Positions 59,769 through 64,000 of a stretch of 64,000 bases of DNA are shown here, one piece after another. The position numbers were made by a program, and so were the translations under genes. The notes under the pieces are model-generated. The model saw nothing but the letters and a program-made list of their open reading frames with translations, was not told the DNA's origin and ran no database searches. This stretch comes from DASVWZ01 sp963708575 (lineage in GTDB: Bacteria; Acidobacteriota; Terriglobia; Terriglobales; Acidobacteriaceae): positions 682,001 to 746,000 of the forward strand of contig CAVPTB010000007.1 in the NCBI GenBank assembly GCA_963708575.1, given 5' to 3'. The stretch's first letter is position 1. Each line of letters starts with the position of its first letter.

Positions 59769-60685
59769 GTGCGAACGCTTCTTATCATCCTGACCCTAAC
59801 CGTCGGTTCGGTTGGCAACGCATCGGAAGACAGTAGATGGAATGAGCTCGCAGCACTGGTGCCACCGAGCGGCTCACAAATCTTCGGAGAATCCGTGGCG
59901 ATTAGTGGAGACACCGTTGTTGTGGGAGCACCCTATACAACAGTCAATGGCAACGCGTACGAGGGTGCGGCTTACGTCTTTGTAAAGCCCGCCAGCGGCT
60001 GGCAGAATATTAAACTCGTCGCTACACTCACCGCTTCAGATGGGCAAGCTTCTTATCATTTTGGAAACTCCGTGGCAATTAGTGGGGACACAATCGTGGT
60101 TGGGGCACGGTCGTCGTTGGAGCAATCAATGCAAACAACGGCCAAGGATCAGCCTACGTCTACACTCAACCCAAATCTGGCTGGAAGAACATGACTCAGA
60201 CAGCTGAGCTATCATCTTCGGTCGGAGAACAGGGCAGGGGCGAAGAATTCGGCTACTCCGTTGCCGTTAGCGGAAAGACGATATTGGTTGGTGCACCTCT
60301 GGCAATTATCAAGGAACAGAAGACCAGGCACGGTGCGGCATTCGTGTTCGAGGAACCTTCGGGCGGGTGGAAGGATGCGACAGAAAACGCTAACTTCACA
60401 ATTGTCGAGTGGAGCCGGCTCGGCTACTCCGTGGCGCTCACACCGGACCAGGCGTTCGTTGGCGCGCCGGACCAAAGAATTGGAAACAGCTCTGGGCAAG
60501 GGGCCGCGTTTGTTTTTAACCGGCCTAAAGATGGATGGAAGACCACCTCTCACTTTAACTCCACGCTTACGGATACCAGCGCGTTTAGGTTGGGTACTTC
60601 TGTTGCGACCCAGGGAAGTGTCGCAGTCACCGGGGCTCCGACCTCGGGTGCAGGCGCAGGCGAGGCGTTTGTATTCGGGAAGTAA
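59769..60685 (+). pseudogene. Secreted FG-GAP repeat protein with internal frameshift
   Basis: GTG start with GGAGG seven nt upstream and a signal peptide (MRTLLIILTLTVGSVGNASE). The first frame has repeats GESVAISGDTVVVGAP and GNSVAISGDTIVVGA. There a 17-bp imperfect tandem duplication (60093-60107 versus 60110-60124) shifts the frame; the second frame continues with VVVGAINANNGQGSAYVY, GYSVAVSGKTILVGAP, GYSVALTPDQAFVGAP and a final GTSVATQGSVAVTGAP. The pattern SVAxSGDTxxVGAP is that of FG-GAP proteins. Complete apart from the lesion. Confidence 0.8.
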
Positions 60686-60751
60686 TTCGTCATAATGCGA
60701 TTTGGCAAAGTCAGCTGAGCAAGATCGCGTAGACTTTATGGCGAATAGCTT

Positions 60752-60904
60752 TTACTGAGATTTCCGGCTCAACTCTCCGGGAGGAACGACTTCCCACCGA
60801 ATGTCATCCGCATCATTCAGGCCGTGATGTCCCTTCAGTCGGTAGACGATATTTGAGTCTTTGTCCCCAAACCATCTCTCGGTATCCCCGTTCGCCAGGG
60901 CCAT
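60752..60904 (-). CDS. Possible 50-residue protein
   Basis: The only plausible coding in the 357-bp gap 60686-61042. It reads MALANGDTERWFGDKDSNIV, then YRLKGHHGLNDADDIRWEVV and ends PPGELSRKSQ, a natural-looking soluble composition. There is no ribosome site, and the frame is closed 5' by a stop with further coding-like text beyond it, so it may be the end of a decayed gene. No family is recognised. Confidence 0.3.
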   Translation of the reverse strand: MALANGDTERWFGDKDSNIVYRLKGHHGLNDADDIRWEVVPPGELSRKSQ

Positions 60905-61042
60905 TTGGTGAAGCGGAGGAGTCTAATCCTTCGACGAGGGCCCCGGCTGACGAGTGTTTCGATCGCCATTTTCATCCAGTGGGCGCAAAACATCGTAATC
61001 GATCCATCTCGAAAACGCTGGCGCTCACGATTCGGTGGCACT

Positions 61043-61435
61043 CTACCCTCCCAACCTGGCCTGCAGATCCTGGATTGCGGCGATCCAGTCGTTGAGGCCG
61101 TCGGCTTCGAGCCATAGGTCTTTCAGTTCTGAGTTTTTTCGCACACGTTCCAATGCTCGAAGTGCCAGAGCCTTGAGCCCTGCAGTGGATGCCTGCTGAT
61201 TGGTTGTCCATCGGACGATTTCTGCGCGGGCTTCGGGGGCGGGGGATCCGTTGAGGGCGGCGATGACCTCGGCCGCAGCAACCACGACGCTGGCGATGGG
61301 CGCCTCAAGATAACCGGGATTGTCGGCAGCTTGAATGAATATCTGTGTCAGATCGTCGGGCGCGATGGTGCTGAGTTTAGCCAGCCAACCCGCGGCATCA
61401 TCGTTCTCAAAGCTTCCGGTACCCCACGCACCCAT
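61043..61435 (-). CDS. DUF4259 family protein
   Basis: A 130-residue soluble helical protein starting MGAWGTGSFENDDAAGWLAKL, which is the DUF4259 hallmark, with AAAEVIAALNGSPAPE and LKDLWLEADGLNDWIAAIQD. Function unknown; members are often single-gene units scattered in genomes. AAAGGAGG lies directly upstream of the ATG. Confidence 0.9.
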   Translation of the reverse strand: MGAWGTGSFENDDAAGWLAKLSTIAPDDLTQIFIQAADNPGYLEAPIASVVVAAAEVIAALNGSPAPEARAEIVRWTTNQQASTAGLKALALRALERVRKNSELKDLWLEADGLNDWIAAIQDLQARLGG

Positions 61436-61559
61436 ACAGCCTCCTTTGGTGTCGCACGTCCGCTTGGGGATTATAAGGTCACGAAGCAGCAGGCAGGGTC
61501 AGCTCGGCGGAGGACGACATCGCCATCAGTGATGAAGTCAGAGGAGCTTCCTCGTTGGC

Positions 61560-61892
61560 TCATTGACGCCGCGTCTTGCCTTTTTGCGATTCCATCCGTT
61601 CGTACTGCGCCTTCAGAGCAGCGTACTCCGTCAACGTCGCGGAGCATTCAGTCTTCGAGGCAGAATAAACGGTCAAGACTCGGTCATACTGATCCCGCAA
61701 CGCAGAGTTCTCCGTTTCGATCCTGTCATATTGGGCCCGCAACGCCGAATACTCGCCAGCACTATGCTCGGATCTCGCATGGCTGATGCCCATTTCATAG
61801 GACAGGGCAACTAACAGGCCGAGGACAAGCAGAATTCGTATCTTTCCCCATAGCCCTATGTTTGTCCAGTTGTCGGTTACTTGATCAGACAT
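61560..61892 (-). CDS. Membrane-anchored coiled-coil protein
   Basis: A 110-residue protein with one membrane helix (about 17-34, KIRILLVLGLLVALSY) and a C-terminal coiled coil built of tandem near-repeats: ALRAQYDRIETE, ALRDQYDRVLTV, ALKAQYERMESQ. The 7-residue spacing of Leu/Tyr positions supports a parallel coiled coil. Topology is probably N-in with the coil in the periplasm. Function unknown; no partner recognised. Confidence 0.65.
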   Translation of the reverse strand: MSDQVTDNWTNIGLWGKIRILLVLGLLVALSYEMGISHARSEHSAGEYSALRAQYDRIETENSALRDQYDRVLTVYSASKTECSATLTEYAALKAQYERMESQKGKTRRQ

Positions 61893-62244
61893 AGTTCCCT
61901 CGCACGAAACGGAGGTACTTTATCACAAAGCACAACAGATATCGTCAATGTGAGGTAGCCAGGCTTACGAGGGCTTAAAACCCGGTCGGTGAGAGTGATG
62001 GCAATGCCCGTCGGTGGCGAATAGACGACGTGGCACAGTGCAGGTCTATTTCCTCGCGAGGCTGCAACTTGGCGCCGGGGGCGGGTTGCAGCGTGATTGC
62101 CTCCGGCCGTTTCGGCTGGCTGGCCGACGAACGGCTTGGTCGCTTTGTTCGAATAAATATGCCGAGATCCCTTTCTAACGTGCATAATGTAGGGCGCACT
62201 TGTGGCTGAATTACCGGCCACCATCTGTCCCAAGGAGTATTCCG
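61893..62244. other. Intergenic region without recognised features
   Basis: About 350 bp between divergent genes. Long minus-strand frames here (for example 61877-62233) have arginine- and proline-rich shadow composition and are not supported. It should hold the promoters of both flanking genes, but no clear pair was seen. Confidence 0.5.
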
Positions 62245-63492
62245 ATGCAGCAAAATCAACCTCGCCGCCTTGCTGTAGCCCGTACTACAGCCGTTCTCTT
62301 TGTGCTTATTTTTGCATTCCTATTTATTGGCAGCGTGTCTCAGCTTGCACAGTGCCAGACCTACAAGGTGATTCACACCTTCACAGTCAGCGACGGAGCT
62401 ACGCCTTATGGTGGACCCATCCTGGACGAGAAGGGCAACCTTTATGGAACCACCTATCTCGGAGGCAGCGAAGGTTCTGGGACCGTCTACAAGCTTTCGC
62501 CGAACGGTTCGTCGTGGGTATTCAGGTCCCTGTACAGCCTTAAGGGCGGGGCGGATGGCGCCGGACCGGCATTCGGGTCGCTGGCCATGCGTCCGAACCA
62601 CAGACTGTTTGGGACCACCGAAGGCGGCGGCGGTTTCGGGACTGCCTTTGAGGTGTGGCCTCCAAAGAGCAGCGCTCCCTCCCCAGCCACCGTGCCGTGG
62701 CAGGAGATTGTGGTTCACAGTTTCGGCACCGGCAATGACGGTGCGCAACCGATCGGCGGAGTGGTCTTCGATTCTGCAGGCAATTTGTACGGAACTACGA
62801 GTTTGGGGGGCGACTCGGGAAATGGCACTGTCTTCGAGGTCAAGCATTCCGGCAAAAAATGGGTTGAGAGCGTGATCTACCGTTTCAAAGGGGGTGTCGA
62901 CGCCGCCAATCCAGCTGCGGGCGTGACGGTGGATGGTAAAGGCAATCTTTACGGTACCAGCTCTTTCGGAGGTACGGCCAATGTCGGCGCAATCTACAAG
63001 TTGCAACCGTCTGGCTCCCATTGGAAAGAAACTGTCGTGTACAACTTCCAGGGCAAGAGCGACGGACAGAATCCGGTCGGCGGTCTAGTGTTAGACAAGT
63101 CCGGTAACCTTTATGGCGGCACTTTTGATGGCGGGGTCAATGGCGGCGGCACGGTGTACAAACTGTCCCATGGAAGCAAGGGCTGGAAGCTGACCACGCT
63201 CTACAGCTTCACCGGTGGTTACGGCGGAGTGTATAACAAGCTGACCTTCGACGCGAAGGGAAACATCTACGGCACTACCAATGGGGAAGGCGCGAATGGG
63301 GACGGCTCGGTATTCAAGCTATCGCCGGGCAAGGGCGGTTGGAAATATACCGACCTGTACGACTTCGCCAGCGGTAACGACGGTGGATTGCCCTACGGCA
63401 GCGTGGCGGTCGATGCCCATGGAACGGTCTTTGGTACGGCGTCGGTGGGCGGAAGCGATAACCAAGGCGTCGTGTTTGAGATCACCCAGTGA
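62245..63492 (+). CDS. Secreted GloVer-repeat protein
   Basis: A 415-residue exported protein. The start MQQNQPRRLA is set by AAGGAG seven nt upstream; the signal segment covers about 14-37 (LFVLIFAFLFIGS). Then come about eight GloVer repeats (LDEKGNLYGTTYLGG, GSGTVYKLSPNG, DSAGNLYGTTSLGG, DAKGNIYGTTNGEG). Same family as the minus-strand gene at 42672. Probably a beta-propeller of unknown role. Confidence 0.88.
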   Translation: MQQNQPRRLAVARTTAVLFVLIFAFLFIGSVSQLAQCQTYKVIHTFTVSDGATPYGGPILDEKGNLYGTTYLGGSEGSGTVYKLSPNGSSWVFRSLYSLKGGADGAGPAFGSLAMRPNHRLFGTTEGGGGFGTAFEVWPPKSSAPSPATVPWQEIVVHSFGTGNDGAQPIGGVVFDSAGNLYGTTSLGGDSGNGTVFEVKHSGKKWVESVIYRFKGGVDAANPAAGVTVDGKGNLYGTSSFGGTANVGAIYKLQPSGSHWKETVVYNFQGKSDGQNPVGGLVLDKSGNLYGGTFDGGVNGGGTVYKLSHGSKGWKLTTLYSFTGGYGGVYNKLTFDAKGNIYGTTNGEGANGDGSVFKLSPGKGGWKYTDLYDFASGNDGGLPYGSVAVDAHGTVFGTASVGGSDNQGVVFEITQ

Positions 63493-63570
63493 GGTGGGCA
63501 TAGCGATCGGACGATTCACTGATAAGTGAAGGAGATCTAAGAGCAAAAGGCTGCGTGGCATCGCTGTGGT

Positions 63571-63849
63571 TTGCAGGCCGCTATTGGGGGATGGCCGGCT
63601 GCTTTGCGCAAAGCAATCGAAGTGTGGTTGGCGCAGCGCAAATCCACGGATGAATACGTTTCGCCAGTTGTGATCGCGGGGTACTACGCCGACCTGGGTG
63701 ATAAGGACCACGCTTTCGAATGGCTCAGCACCGCATATAAGGAGCATGATCCGAACCTGGTCGCTCTCCGGACGGGATTTGAAATGGAATCCCTGCATTC
63801 GGATCCGCGGTATGCGGAGTTGGTGCGGAAGGTGGGATTTCCGCAGTGA
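63571..63849 (+). pseudogene. C-terminal fragment of a TPR-type protein
   Basis: A 92-residue frame from a TTG without ribosome site. The text EYVSPVVIAGYYADLGDKDH, FEWLSTAYKEHDPNLVAL and LHSDPRYAELVRKVGFPQ matches the conserved last repeats of acidobacterial TPR proteins that follow kinase or winged-helix sensor domains. The bulk of such a protein (several hundred residues) is missing upstream, where the GloVer gene ends 78 bp away. It is a remnant of a larger gene, not a free-standing one. Confidence 0.6.
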
Positions 63850-64000
63850 GGAAGCTTTCGCCAAGCCAGAGCAAGAGCTTTCACCACAAAGGACGCTGAG
63901 AAAGTCGGGTCGGAGTTAGATCTTCTTTGTAGAGTTTAGCGGCCGTTGTCGACCTATTGGATTCGTCCGAAAAAACATTCCCTGAGTTGCAGCGCGGTAA

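Overview
The window looks like a chromosomal piece of an Acidobacteriota genome, probably class Terriglobia. This rests on family content, not on a marker gene: two GloVer-repeat secreted proteins, a pseudokinase-TonB fusion, a Ser/Thr kinase with a TolB-like propeller, secreted beta-lactamase-fold hydrolases, an ECF sigma/zinc-finger anti-sigma pair, a groESL operon with a CIRCE element, and a tmRNA with tag ANQQMAYAA. Protein-coding sequence is GC-rich and genes lie on both strands. No tRNA, rRNA, CRISPR array, integrase or intact IS transposase was seen.

Layout. 1-8.1 kb holds core genes: the end of metC, a giant double-kinase sensor, a serine hydrolase, a stress protein and an SPFH protein. 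8.1-15.0 kb is an accessory block around ssrA: a PIN-domain remnant, a lone SIR2-like protein, the tmRNA gene, then a four-gene operon kaiC-kaiB-histidine kinase-response regulator. That operon lies between the 3' end of ssrA and an imperfect 24-bp copy of it (22/24 identical) 5.08 kb away, as in a tmRNA-targeted integrative island. 15-35 kb holds a secreted hydrolase, a GT39-type membrane transferase, the ECF/anti-sigma pair, a block of Tat-linked and redox envelope genes ending in tatA, the pseudokinase-TonB protein, an efflux pump and assorted secreted enzymes.

35.2-39.1 kb is a rearranged RHS region: an RHS C-terminal fragment cut exactly at the edge of a 208-bp element with 20-bp perfect terminal inverted repeats, a second full copy, a truncated third copy, two identical 90-bp repeats each followed by a different displaced C-terminal-like tail, and three small membrane proteins. 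39.1-41.4 kb is groESL with terminator, CIRCE and a consensus promoter. 41.4-47 kb has an amidohydrolase, a GloVer protein and a 1.41-kb tandem duplication of an FG-GAP gene, each copy preceded by a 41-residue ORF overlapping it by ATGA. 47-56 kb holds secreted and metabolic genes (EVE, FKBP, phosphoesterase, acyl-CoA ligase, glutaredoxin, SDR, PagL-like deacylase, cupin).

In the last 20 kb at least four genes are broken by small insertions: the first FG-GAP copy, a membrane metallophosphoesterase (twice), a Ser/Thr kinase, and another FG-GAP protein. Apart from one 17-bp duplication these are single extra bases in genes whose motifs are otherwise intact, so sequence error is a real alternative to decay.

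The most notable system is the Kai operon: a KaiC with an alpha-helical tail, KaiB, a PAS histidine kinase with a degenerate GGDEF-like tail, and a receiver-only regulator, without KaiA and in an island-like setting.
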